In this document: positions 51,601 to 62,600 of the stretch, in pieces | How the letters are laid out: each line of letters opens with the position of its first letter | Position numbering within the stretch: position 1 is the stretch's first letter | Assembly (NCBI GenBank): GCA_027186245.1 | Contig: CP114498.1 | Location: 4,719,501-4,783,500, forward strand | Length of the DNA stretch: 64,000 nucleotides | Reading direction: 5' to 3' | DNA from: Coriaria nepalensis | Lineage: Eukaryota; Streptophyta; Magnoliopsida; Cucurbitales; Coriariaceae | Program-made: the position numbers and the translations under genes | Notes under the pieces: model-generated | What the model saw: the letters and a program-made list of their open reading frames with translations, nothing else | The model's database searches: none | What the model was told of the DNA's origin: nothing

Positions 51601-53280
51601 TGCAAAAGGAATTGGGCATAATGCAGAGATGGTGGTTAGAATTGGTAAAATATTATGATTATTAAGGCAATGAATGCCGCAGATGCTTTAAGTCTACAAT
51701 CCTTAGCTAGCCTTAATGCACTATGTGCATTACTAGAACAATTACAAAAGGAAGTGCGTGAAGTAATGATAGAGTTAGTAGAAGTGGATGCAGGATGAAA
51801 TAGATAAAGCAAGAAGTAATATAAGGGAAACTATCTGACCTCAAAATTAAACAGGATGGAGTTCTTAGCTTCAAAGAAAGGTTTTGTGTTCCTAAAAATA
51901 AAGAAATAAAGAACCTAATATTGACCGAAGGTCACAATATGCTTTATTCAATTCATCCAGGTGACACAAAAATGTATAGAGATCTTAAATAATGTTTCGT
52001 GTGGCCAAGAATGAAAAAGGATGTGGTAATTTTTGTAAACAAGTGTTTCACTTGTCATGGAATCAAAGATGAGCACCAGAGATTTGTAGGGGACCTGCAA
52101 CCAATTGAAATTCCTGAATGGAAATAGGAGCAAATAGCCATGGATTTTGTAGTTACAATACTAAGAACTACAAAAGGGTATGATTCGATTTAGTTGGTGA
52201 TTGATTGACTTACAAAATCAGCCCATTTCTTACTGTGAAAGTGACATATTTCTTAGAACAACTTGGAGAACTTTGCATCCAAGAGATATTGATATTGCAT
52301 GGAGTATCGATCTCTATCATTCCAGAGCGAGACTCAAGATTTATCGCAACATTCTTGAAAGCTTACATAGGGCAATAGTGACAAAGTTGAAATTTTCTAT
52401 AGGTTTTTATCCACAAACTGATGGTCATACAGAAAGAACTATCCAAACACTAGAGGATAATTTACGAGCCTATGTAATAGATTTTCAAGGCTCATGGTGT
52501 AAATTCTTGTCATTAATAGAATTCTCCTATAACAACAGCTTTCAAGCTATATAAGTATTGCCCAATATGAAGCTCTTTATGGAAGATGTAGATCTCCAAT
52601 ACACTAGCATGAAGTTGGAAAGACGAGGCTACTAGGTCTAGACATTATCACTGCCACCATAGAAGCAATTGAAAAGTCCCATGAAAAGTTGAAAATAGCA
52701 CAAAGTCGTTAGAAAGGTTACACAAATCGGAGAAGAGGACCGCTTGAGTTTCAAGCGGGCGACCTAGTCTTTCCAAAATTAACTCCAATGAAAGGTGTAA
52801 TGCGATTTGAGAAGAAAAGAAAGTTAAGTCTTCATTATATTGGACCTTTCAAGATCCTTGAGAGGATAAGCAAAGTGGCTAACCAGTTAGCATTTTTGCA
52901 AGATTTGTCAGAAGTGACGTAGTTCAAATTTTGATGCTGAAGAAATATAGCTCAGATCATTCTCATATATTGCAGCATGAACCGGTAGAAAAATTAGTGC
53001 AAATATTAAATATCAAAGAAAAAGTGTTTAAGAATAAAACTATTCCCTTAGTTTAAGTTTTGTGGCAAAGTCAAAAAATACAGGAAGCAACTTAGGAAAA
53101 AGAAGAAGATATGAGAGCTAAGTTCCACGAGTTATTTTAAGTTTTGAGGATGAAACTTTTGTAAGTTGGAGTGAATTTTTAATATCCCATTTAACTGCTC
53201 CTTATGGTTAGATTAATTTTATATCCTAAATATTATAAGGGATATATTAAATTAGGATAAGGATCATACAAAGATTAATA

Positions 53281-53345
53281 ATAGTAATAGTAATAGTAAT
53301 AGTAATAATAATAATAATAATAATAACAATAATAATAGTAATCAA
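53281..53345 (+). repeat. AAT/AGT microsatellite in the 3' LTR of B
   Basis: Interrupted trinucleotide run (AATAGT units followed by AATAAT units), the equivalent of the longer TAA run in the 5' LTR. Confidence 0.9.
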
Positions 53346-53926
53346 ATAATAAGAGGAGAAGGGGTGAAGCGGTGGGTGTTGCCGACTCATGCTTCCCTCT
53401 CTCATAGTATAAGATAAGTACTAATAATAAATATATATATCAAAAGAAACCACAAACGTATTGTCGTAACTAAAAAGTTAACACCTCCAGCTATGACTTC
53501 TTATAATATATATGATTTCCTTTACCCTTGGTGGATAGGAAATTTCTCACCACTCTCCTTATCGCATGCGAAATTTCAAGTGAAACTCAAGGATTTCCTT
53601 CCTTCCACTATAATCAGGAATCATTGAAAAATAAAGTAAGAATTCTAATGTACGTCTTAGTCATTGATGTTTATTTCAAGATTTATTTATCTAAGAGTTG
53701 AGTTGATGTTTAAGAATACGTGTAGACCTTTTGCAATAATATATTTTGCTCTAGGTAATTTCAAACTGGGATTTGTTAGTACTTGTGTCTTATATAGAGT
53801 TGATTAATATTGAACCAATATATATATATATATAACGGCTATCTATATATAGGTAAAAAGATATATTGTTATATTGGAATGTAAATAGAAGAATATGACT
53901 ATATATATATGTTAACATGAATGGCT

Positions 53927-54564
53927 CGATGTACTTGACGCCTCGATGTACTCAATGCCTCGATGTACTCGACAACTCGATGTACTTGATGCCACGATGT
54001 ACTCGATGCCTCAACATACTTTATGTCTTGATGTACTCGACACCTCTAATATGCAAAGTACTCGATGCCTTGACGGCTCCAATGCAAAGTACTCGACACT
54101 CCAAAATACTCAACATACTCGATGTACTCGACGCCTTCCATATGTTAAGCACTTGACATACTCGACGCCTTCCATATGTTAAGCGCTTGACATACTCGAC
54201 ACCTTGACGTACTCGATGCCTTCAATACGTTATAAATGGGATGCCTCAATGTACTCGACACAATTAGTATTCGACAAACTCCACTACTCGATGCCTCGAC
54301 GTACTTGATGCCTCCATTAGGTGAAGTATTCGATGCCTCCAATGTGCAAAGTACTCGATGCCTCCAATGTGCTAAGTACTCGATGCCTCTAATATGCCAT
54401 GTACTTGATGCCTAGACATACTCTACGTACTCAACATACTTTACGGTTTGACACACTCAACGACTCCAATATTTAAAGACGCAATGCTTCGACATACTCG
54501 ACACCTCCAATGTGTGAAGTACTCGATGCCTCAATGTACTTGATGTACTAAATGCGTCGACATC
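53927..54564 (+). repeat. Minisatellite, expanded version, 3' LTR of B
   Basis: About 640 bp of diverged units with the same core (TACTCGATGCCTC, variants TACTTGATGCC and TACTCGACACC), some extended by CAATGTGCAAAG. Both flanks match those of the 155-bp array in the 5' LTR, so this is the same locus with about four times the length. Confidence 0.9.
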
Positions 54565-55806
54565 TGCTACATAAGAAATAAAACTATTCATATGGGTTAA
54601 AGGTTATCGAATAGTAATTAATAATGAATATTGCTTACAAATACACGCTTGGTTAGCTTAGAAGTTGGCCCTAAAACTAAAGGCTTTTAAGAAACTCTTA
54701 CAAAATAGTACCTACGTTAGGTAAGTAAAGTCGCACCTACAACACAAGTATGTTCATTATTTGTTCAGCTTAAGATTGATAATATTATTTTGAATGCAAT
54801 ATAGCATGCTGGACATTGAGTTGATAAAACTGTATTGTGTGGTATTGTGTTTTTATATAACATGTTAGAATTGAGTTTATATTACTTGAATATTTACATT
54901 TTCTAAAATGTATTGAATGAGCTAGTGGTTTCATGCAAATATAACCAAGAGAAATGTTATGATTTTAATTGATTAGTGTGATGTTTGACATGACATAAGC
55001 ACAACATTATAGTGAGGTGTTGTTTGGTCAGGGTGGACTCAGCGGAGTCACTAACCTCAGAGATTTTTTATTCGATCAGGTTTGATTGAGAGGTCACTAA
55101 TCGTAGATGTGATCTATTTAGGATAGACTAAGTGGAGTCACTGATCTCATATATTATTGGTATAGAGGACCATAGATCACAATAGTATCGGTCGCAGCAT
55201 CCTTAGGGCCTATGATAGTGTAATAAGAAAGAGCATCCCATTTGCATAGATATATTTATAAGAATTTTTAGAACTATTCAATCGATTTGTTTAAATATGT
55301 ATTTGAAATATGTTTTGTGCATGTGAGATAAAATATTTATTTATTGATCTTTTAGTTCATTGTAGTTGTTTGTGTTATTGGTAAGCAAAAGGGAAAATCT
55401 GTAGTTCCATGAGCGGGAGAATGAAGTGTGGTCAACTTGGTGCACAGTACATATGAGCCCGACCTGTGGTGAGATAGGAAAAATTTAAAAATGTATTTTT
55501 GGGAGGCCTTTAAACGTATTTTGAGAAATTTCTAAAAGCAGCACTATATTTTACTAACAAAGTTGTAAAAATTATCATGTTTATATATGATATACATAAA
55601 TCATATGTATATAGTGTATTATGTTTTCTATTAATATGGTTGGTAGGATATATTTAAAAAGTTCAAATTTTTCTATATTGTTACCAAAGGATTCCAAGTT
55701 AGTTAGTTATCTAACACCCTACTGGTTATATTTAAATAAAAACATAAGAAATATTGTTTTCTAAAAGGAATTCGATAAGCAATATAGCTAGTGGGAGGGA
55801 GTTACA

Positions 55807-56909
55807 TAGAGTGGCAGTCCCCAAGATGAATGCCAAGATATTCTCATTCTAGAAAAATGTTTTGGAAGTTAGAACATTGGGCACAGTAATAGGTCAGCTT
55901 TTTGTCACCAACTTAAATGCTTATATGTTTTTTGATTGTTTCAAGTGCAACTCATTCCTTTGCATCGCATGCTTGTGCTAGATAGAGAAAAGGATAGATT
56001 GGCCCAAATGAAAAACCCTTCCTTACGGGAAAGTATTGCTATCTAGTTTATGGTTTTGTATAGTACCAGTCATTATTACTAGAAGAAACATATATGTAGA
56101 CCTTGTCATCATAGCCATGCATGGTTATGATATCATCTTAGGAATCGATTTCTTTGAAAAGTGGTAAAGTACAACATGTCCATCAGATGTAGAGATAGAA
56201 AAGGCCACTTTCACGATGAATGAAGAAGAGGGATTCGAGTATTTAGGGGATCTTATGAGGAAACCAAAAATGATGATATCAGCAATGAGAGTGAAGTGGT
56301 TACTAGATTATGGTTATACCAGTTATCTACCCAGTGTGGTCGATCAAATGGTAGAAAAGAAGATTGTATCAGAGGACGTACTACTGGTAAAGAATTTTGT
56401 AGAAGTATTTTGAAAAGAGTTACTAGGCTTAATGATAAACCAAGCCATTACCTTTGAGATTGAACATTTTCCAGGGACAACGCATATATCAAAGGCACCC
56501 TATCAGATGGTGCTAGTAGAACTCAAAGAGTTGCAAATTTAGCTACAGGAAATACTGGAGAAGGGATTCATAAGACCATGCCATTCACATTGGGGAACAC
56601 TAGTCTTATTTGTAAAGAAGAAAGAACGATGAGAATTTTCATCGACTACTAAGAACTAAACAAAGTGATGTTAAACAATAAGTATCCTCTTTCAAGAATC
56701 AATGATTTATTTTATCAACTATGGAGGGCAACAATTTTCTCAAATATAGACCTACGATCGAGATATCATCAACTGAAAATTAACGATGGTGACATATGAA
56801 AGACAACTTTCAAAACCTATCACAGACATTAAGAGTTGTTGGTGATGCCATTTAGATCAATAAATGCCCTTGCAGCATTATAGATTCGATGAATCAAGTG
56901 TTTAAGGCG
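55807..56909 (+). mobile_element. Gypsy element A, middle part (protease and reverse transcriptase)
   Basis: Continues after the TAGAG duplication. A decayed protease-like stretch lies near 55900-56160 (TNLNAYMFFDCF with NSFLC, then GYDIILGIDFFEKW). Reverse transcriptase occupies about 56430-56900 (PGTTHISKAPYQM, EILEKGFIRPCHSHWG, LVMPFRSINALAA) in shifting frames. It breaks at about 56905, right after the FMDLMNRVFK-like block (RIKCLRRVRSK region), where element C begins. Confidence 0.8.
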
Positions 56910-57130
56910 TGTTCGATCAAAATAGCCATTTCTTAGTGGCTAAAAGGCTAAATCTAAAGTTAGTGAAGGATTTTCAACCAATTATGATGCCTTACTGACC
57001 AAGCGAAGACGCTTGCCACCAAACATAGGTTCAACTCCCTTGGCTCAAATCCTTGACAATAATCCTCTAATGGATTATCTTATCGCTTCATCGGCCTTCT
57101 ATTTCCGTTATTCACCAAGTATTCTTGAAG
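56910..57130 (+). repeat. 5' LTR remnant of element C
   Basis: Matches 61881-62170 (TTTCTTAGTGGCTAAAAGGC, TAGTGAAGGATTTTC, CACCAAACRNAGG-like, ATTCACCAAGT) but lacks about 85 bp found in the other copy, between two GCCACC words. Confidence 0.75.
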
Positions 57131-59389
57131 TATTCTTGGATAAGTCAGCCAAGGACTTAATCCCTAGTGAAGAAATCATTGGCGACTTCACCGATGGTAT
57201 GTCAAAAGGTAAGACATGTCCTGCCATTGGAAACGATGTTCAGAAGAAAGTGATCATTGGCCGTGTTCGTCATAGTTTACACAATGACTTCCTATAATGC
57301 CTTGCTCGGAAGAGATTGGATTCATTCAAATTCTTACATACCTTCCTCTTAGCACCGAGCTTCGCTGGTTTAGAGCGGGGACAAGGTAGAAACAGTCGAA
57401 GCTGAAGCAAGACCCTTCATGACCACTTCTCATGTGAGAAAGGTAGCTTTTTATGACAAAAGTATCGGCCTAATTAAAGTAGCCAAAGGGAATAGCAAAG
57501 CAGTCAGAGTAGTATCAACATCTAAACAAACATCAGAATCAGTAAACGATGAGTCAAATAACCAATTGCAAGTTGAACAAATCGGCATGACCTGGCCAAA
57601 CCAAGAATCAAAGAGATCCCTGCTAACAATGGCTAGACCCGACACCTTCCATAGAATTCATCAAGAAGATATATTTGACCTGCAAATGGAGGAATACCTA
57701 TATGGCTAAATAGAAGTGCCGAACAAAGGCCTAACTGTGGATCAGTTAAACTTGCCTCAGCAAAGTTTGATGATATTAGAGCCGATATATAAGATCCACT
57801 AAGAGAATTAAATCTAGGATCGGTTGAAAATCCAAGGCTAATTTATCTTAGTAGTGTTATGTATGTAAAAATACAAACTGAAATGATAAAGTTGTTATCG
57901 AGTTACTATGATTGTTTCGCTTGGGATATCATGAAATTCCTAGATTTAATCGGTAATTTTTTAAACATCGATTACCGATCAAGATCAGGTATAAGCCTTT
58001 CATGTAGCTACCTCGACAGATGACTACTAAGGTAACCTTGAAAGTGAAGGGGGAAGTGTAACAGCTGCATAAAGCCAACTTTATTCGAAGTTCAAACTAT
58101 TTTGAGTAGATGTCCAACATCGTACCCGTTGTTAAAAAGAATGACATGTTTAATATATGTATAAACTTCCGAAACTTAAATCTCGTAACCCATAAGAATG
58201 AGTATTCTATACTAGTAGCCAATTTACTAGTTGACGGAGTAGTTAGACATAAACTCCTATCATTCATGGACTAACATTCCAGATACAATCAAATCTTCAT
58301 AGCTGAAGAAGAATTCCAAAAAATTACACTATGATGTCCTAATGTGATAGTGTTATTCAAATGGGAAGTTATGTCATTCAGATTAAGGAATGTCGGGGTA
58401 ACTTATCAAAGGGCTATGAATGCTATCATCCCTGATCTGATCGGTACCATCATCGAAATCTATATTGACGATGTGGTAGTAAAGTCTGTGAAGACCACCA
58501 ATCACTTGGCCGAAATGCGTCTTCACCAGTTGAAGATGAATCCGCGAAAATGTGCTTTTGGTATTTTGGCCAGAAAGTTTCTCCTTTTTCTAATCCACCA
58601 AAAGGGCATAGAGGTCAACCAGTAAAGATCAAAGTCATCATAGAAGCCAATACACCTAAAAACAAGAAAAAACTCTAGTGTTTCCTCAGTCAAATCAACA
58701 TTTATTTTGAATATGGTCTGGAAAATAAAAGTGTTCAGTTCACTATTCAAGTTGAAGCAGAAAGATGATTTCATCTGACTACCCAACAATTAGAACGCAT
58801 TTTAAATTCAATGGTATCTAGCCAATCTACCAATCCTTGCCCTAGCGGTGAGAAGCTGACTAATGATTTTGTATGTTTTAGTGACAGCCGAATCAATCAA
58901 CTGCCTCCTAGCCAAAAAGAATAACATGAAGCACGAGTAAGCCATTTACTGCAATAGCAGAGTGTTGACTCCTATCAAGGTAAATATACTTATATTAAAA
59001 AGTTATGTCTAACTTTGTGTTTTGCCATTACAAAAGTTAGGCACTACCTGCTGAATACTCAAGTTCTAATGGTAGCGCGACCTAACATCATCTTGGCCAA
59101 TTCTCAAAGGACGGTTAGGAAATAGGCCCGAGTGTTGGCTAAGTTCAGCTTGAAGTATATACCTTACAAGTCGATCAAAGGACAAGCATTGGTCGATTCC
59201 TTAGTTTATCACCTAGTTGAGCTTTTGTAGCATGGCTGCAATGTGTTTGAGGTACTACACATCGAACGATTAGTCTGGAAATCGTACTTCGACAGGTGAA
59301 GTACTTAACACATTGCTAGAGCAGAGATCTCTATTAAGCATCCGAAAGTCATATATAGTACATGGTCCTTGTAGCTCAATTTCCCTTGC

Positions 59390-59506
59390 ATGAATAATCA
59401 AGCCAAGTAAGAAGCCTTGATTATAAGCTTGGAAATTCTGCTAGAGCTTGGTGTCTCCCACATAGAAATCTTCAGTGATTCTCAATTGGTAGTCAAACGT
59501 ATATTT
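59390..59506 (+). other. Second (archaeal-type) RNase H remnant in element C
   Basis: Reads MNNQAK*EALIISLEILL, then LGVSHIEIFSDSQLVV and KRIFGDYK (* is an in-frame stop). It matches the TNNQAEYEAL ... DSQLVV signature of the extra RNase H of plant Tat/Ogre elements. The catalytic Glu is now Lys and a stop follows, so the domain is dead. Confidence 0.75.
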
Positions 59507-61059
59507 GGAGATTATAAGTTTACCAACCTCGAATTAACTGGATATTTTCCGATAGCTGTTCAGCCCTTAGAGGAATTTGAAGAATGAGTGCTAAATCACT
59601 TCTCTCGATCTTTCAACACTAAGGTTAGTGGCATGACACAGTTAACACCATGCCTAAATATACTAGAAGGATTTTCTAGAACAATAATTGTCTATAACTA
59701 GAATAATCTTATACTTCTTTTAGGCATGTTGACTTCTCACTCTTTAATATGGAGAATCTAGAGGCAGATGATTGGCATTTAGCTCTCATCCAGTATCCTC
59801 ATAATCCAAATGGGATCTACCCAGTTAAACTCTATCGATTAGCTCTTAACTATGCTTTGATATGGAATGGCTATTTCGATGAGGGCATGATGACCTATTG
59901 CTCAGATGTCTTGGATTCCCCAATGACATAGAGATCATGAGGATGTTCATAACATAATATATAGGTCCCACTAGGTCGGAAAAAAAAAATGCTAGTTGAT
60001 TAGGTGGCATGCCTTTTATTGGTGGGTCGTTGTAAAAGACTCCATTAGATACTCCAAAGGATGTAGGAGCTATCAGAGATGCAAACCAATCCAGAAGTAG
60101 TTAGCATTGGAAATGCAACTGATCATAAAAACTTGGCCATTTAGATGATGGGCTATGGATGTGCTCGGTCAAATATATCCCAAGTCAAGTAAGCAATACA
60201 TGTAGATCTTGGTGGTAGTAGATTACCTTACCCAATGGGTTAAAGCTATATGATATAAAAGATTAACCCAACTACATCTCATTAAGTTCTTAACAGAAAC
60301 AATCATTTAGCAATTTCGGGTTCTAGAGACCATTACTATCTATAATGTCTGATGGCCTAGTAGCCAAATTCGCAAAAGAACACGACTTCAAGTTGGTTAC
60401 TTTAAAACCTTACTATGCTCAAGCTAATTGCTAAGCCGAAGCAACTAATAAGGTAGCGATAGATAAAAAAGATGATAAAAGAGAATCCAAGATTATGGCA
60501 TGACATCCTAGGGCCAACCATATCGCCTTACAGATTTACACAGAAGACCGCTACCTCTACTACACAATATTCATTAGTTTGTGGTCATGATAATGTATAC
60601 TATCTATAGAAATTCAATAAAATCCCTAAGGATTGCCTAGCAAAACAATCTGACTCCAACCGAATACTCTAAATCAATGCATATTGGATGCATTGAATGC
60701 TTTTGATGGCTCTTAAAAATAGTCATTATAGCCTATAATAAAATGGTGAAAGTTAAGTCATTCGTAATCGGAGACCTATTCTAGAAGGTACGGTTACCGA
60801 TCGGACAAACAAATGTTTCAAAAGCCTATGGAAAAAGAGCTTCTAATTAGGAAGGACATTTATAAGTGCGACATGAATTCTCTAATAATGCTTAGTGGTT
60901 GGAAAATTTGGAATGCATAATGCAATATTAGCTAATTTACTTCTTTTATCAAAAACATTATGCTCCGGCTATGTGTGAAAATGTATAACGAAAGGGAGGC
61001 TTAGGTACATAATTGTTCGCTTAGTCGTTGTCAAAATAAATAAGAAACAAGGAAAATGA

Positions 61060-61185
61060 AAACATCCACTAAAGAATAGGCTACTCAGTCGACCCAACAA
61101 AAATTGAATATCCACTAAAGGATCAGCTACTTGTCCGACCGAATAACAAAAGTAGAAAAAGTCATAAAGGATCAGCCCCTTAACT
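61060..61185 (+). repeat. Short tandem repeat near the 3' end of element C
   Basis: Two to three degenerate units of about 55-60 bp, each with the phrase ACTAAAGGATCAGCTACT (variants GAATAGGCTACTCAG, GATCAGCCCCTTA) followed by a CGACC word. It is located between the integrase remnants and the 3' LTR of C. Confidence 0.6.
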
Positions 61186-61880
61186 TATCCAAAAAAATCA
61201 ACAAGTCATACCAAATCTAATTGAAGCAATAAAAGTGGAAAACTGGCTAATCCATATGAAAGGAGAAAATCCAAATACTTTCCCATATGTCCTCCATCAG
61301 CTCGAGATCTTTATCCCCCTCCTTGGTGCTTGTAGCCCATCTCGGAGCTGATTAGACAGTCTCATGAAGTGGATTTGGCCATAATTGTTACGTTTCACTG
61401 AATATAGAGGCGTCATGTCATTCATCTCTCCTATTTTTAGATTATTTAATACGAGGAATAAAGCGGGATATTTATTGATGCAAAAATTATTACTTTGGCA
61501 CTTGTCAAATGACATGGAAAAGATCCTTTAAAAAATTGAATAACTCAGCCAAGAAGTAGGCCAAATTAGGCCTAAATTTCCACCAGTCCCCTTGGATGAT
61601 CGGTTAGCCTAGGGGGCCAATCGGTCTTGTGGCCGCATGGCTTAATTGGTCTTGCAACCACTTTTACCCTTTTTTTTAAGTCATTTTTGATATTTTGAGG
61701 AACAAACCAACAAAGTAGGCAGTAATGTAGGAAGAGGTTTTTACTGAATCAAAGGGTATTTTGTCAAATTTGAAGGATTTATTTGGAAAGAAGAAATGAA
61801 GATTGACTATTTCAATGGGTTTTAAACAAATCCAGAGGTTAGTTTGAAAAGGAAAAAGCTTATTTGACTTGTTCAAGGGT

Positions 61881-62600
61881 TGTTCCATAAAAAAAAAGAT
61901 ATTTCTTAGTGGCTAAAAGGCTAAATCTGAATTTAGTGAAGGATTTTCCAATATTGTGACACCTTGCCGACCAAGCAAAGAAGCTTGCCACTCAAGTCTT
62001 TGATGCTTATAAATAGAGACCTCGGCTGAAGGGATAAGTACAACATAACCGCCACCAAACGACCTAACACCGGTTCAAATCTCTTGGCCTAAAACCTTGA
62101 AAACAATCATATGTTGGATTATCATATCGCTCAATAGGCCTCCTGCTTGCATGATTCACCAAGTTTTATAGAATCTCAAACCCCCAACTCACCACAAAAA
62201 TGCAATCATCTTTTTTCATTTTTCATTAAGTATATTTAATATCTAAGACTAGTGTAACCCCATTAGCATTTTGTCTTTCTTCTTTTGCCTTATTTTGAAG
62301 TTAGATTAGTTTCCACTATGGTACATGTCTTTAATTTAATGAAATATTTTTACTTTATCTTGTCATTTAATATAATGCATGTTATTTTACATTATTTTTT
62401 ATTTAATGCACTTTCTATTTATATTGCCTTTAACTTATTTGCACTTTATTTTATTGCATTTTATTTATCGTCTTTAATTTACTAGCACTTTATTTTATCC
62501 AAATTTATATTATCATTCTTTCATCTTCAAAGTATTTTTACTTCTGGCACGCCTGCACTCCACACCTTTTTTTGGGACAGAAATATTGCAATTTGCAATG
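61881..62600 (+). repeat. 3' LTR of element C
   Basis: Begins TGTTCCATAAAAAA. Homology with the 5' copy is clear to about 62170; beyond it the T-rich sequence to about 62600 may be the rest of the LTR (absent from the 5' copy). It contains a TATA-like GCTTATAAATAGAGACC at about 62010. Confidence 0.65.

Larger units (their letters stand above)
46456..55806 (+). mobile_element. Gypsy element B: nested Tekay/Del-like chromovirus, inactivated
   Basis: Inserted into element A with a 5-bp target duplication TAGAG (46451-46455 and 55807-55811). It has a 5' LTR, a primer site TGGTATCAGAGT at 48648, and Gag about 48822-49560 (NFGGHDSRLVDNWI, LLERKYITTALLEEKE). A knuckle CYTCGRQRYFSRD lies near 49798. 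The protease keeps LIDSGATHSFIP (about 49975), then ILGMDWFSKYN. Reverse transcriptase 50560-51110 has [20 protein letters not shown] and [17 protein letters not shown] replaces the catalytic Asp by Asn, while LIDD is kept. RNase H is at about 51380-51650, an integrase zinc-binding region at 51930-52060 (CFTCHGIK), and the integrase tail LSLHYIGPFKILERI at about 52830. A chromodomain near 52990-53140 has KTIPLV*VLWQS (* is a stop codon). Numerous stops. Confidence 0.93.
53172..55806 (+). repeat. 3' LTR of element B
   Basis: About 2.64 kb, starting TGAATTTTTAATATCCC after a purine-rich GTAAGTTGGAG and ending GAGTTACA, followed by the TAGAG target duplication. It is longer than the 5' LTR mainly because of its expanded minisatellite. 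Confidence 0.88.
56910..62600 (+). mobile_element. Gypsy element C, Tat/Ogre-like, nested in element A, inactivated
   Basis: Bounded by direct repeats beginning TGTTCGATCAAAAT (56910) and TGTTCCATAAAAAA (61881). Protease-side sequence has YNALLGRDWIHSNSY in the frame ending near 57340. A pre-RT region is open at 57419-57709 (MTTSHVRKVAFYDKS). Reverse transcriptase is clear at 58130-58625 (GVTYQRAMNAIIPD, EIYIDDVVVKS, LKMNPRKCAFG). First RNase H spans about 58930-59230 (VRHYLLNTQV, YKSIKGQALVDSL). A second RNase H-like domain is at 59390-59506. Integrase is seen as scattered remnants at about 60000-60900. The right boundary and target duplication are not defined. Stops throughout. Confidence 0.82.
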
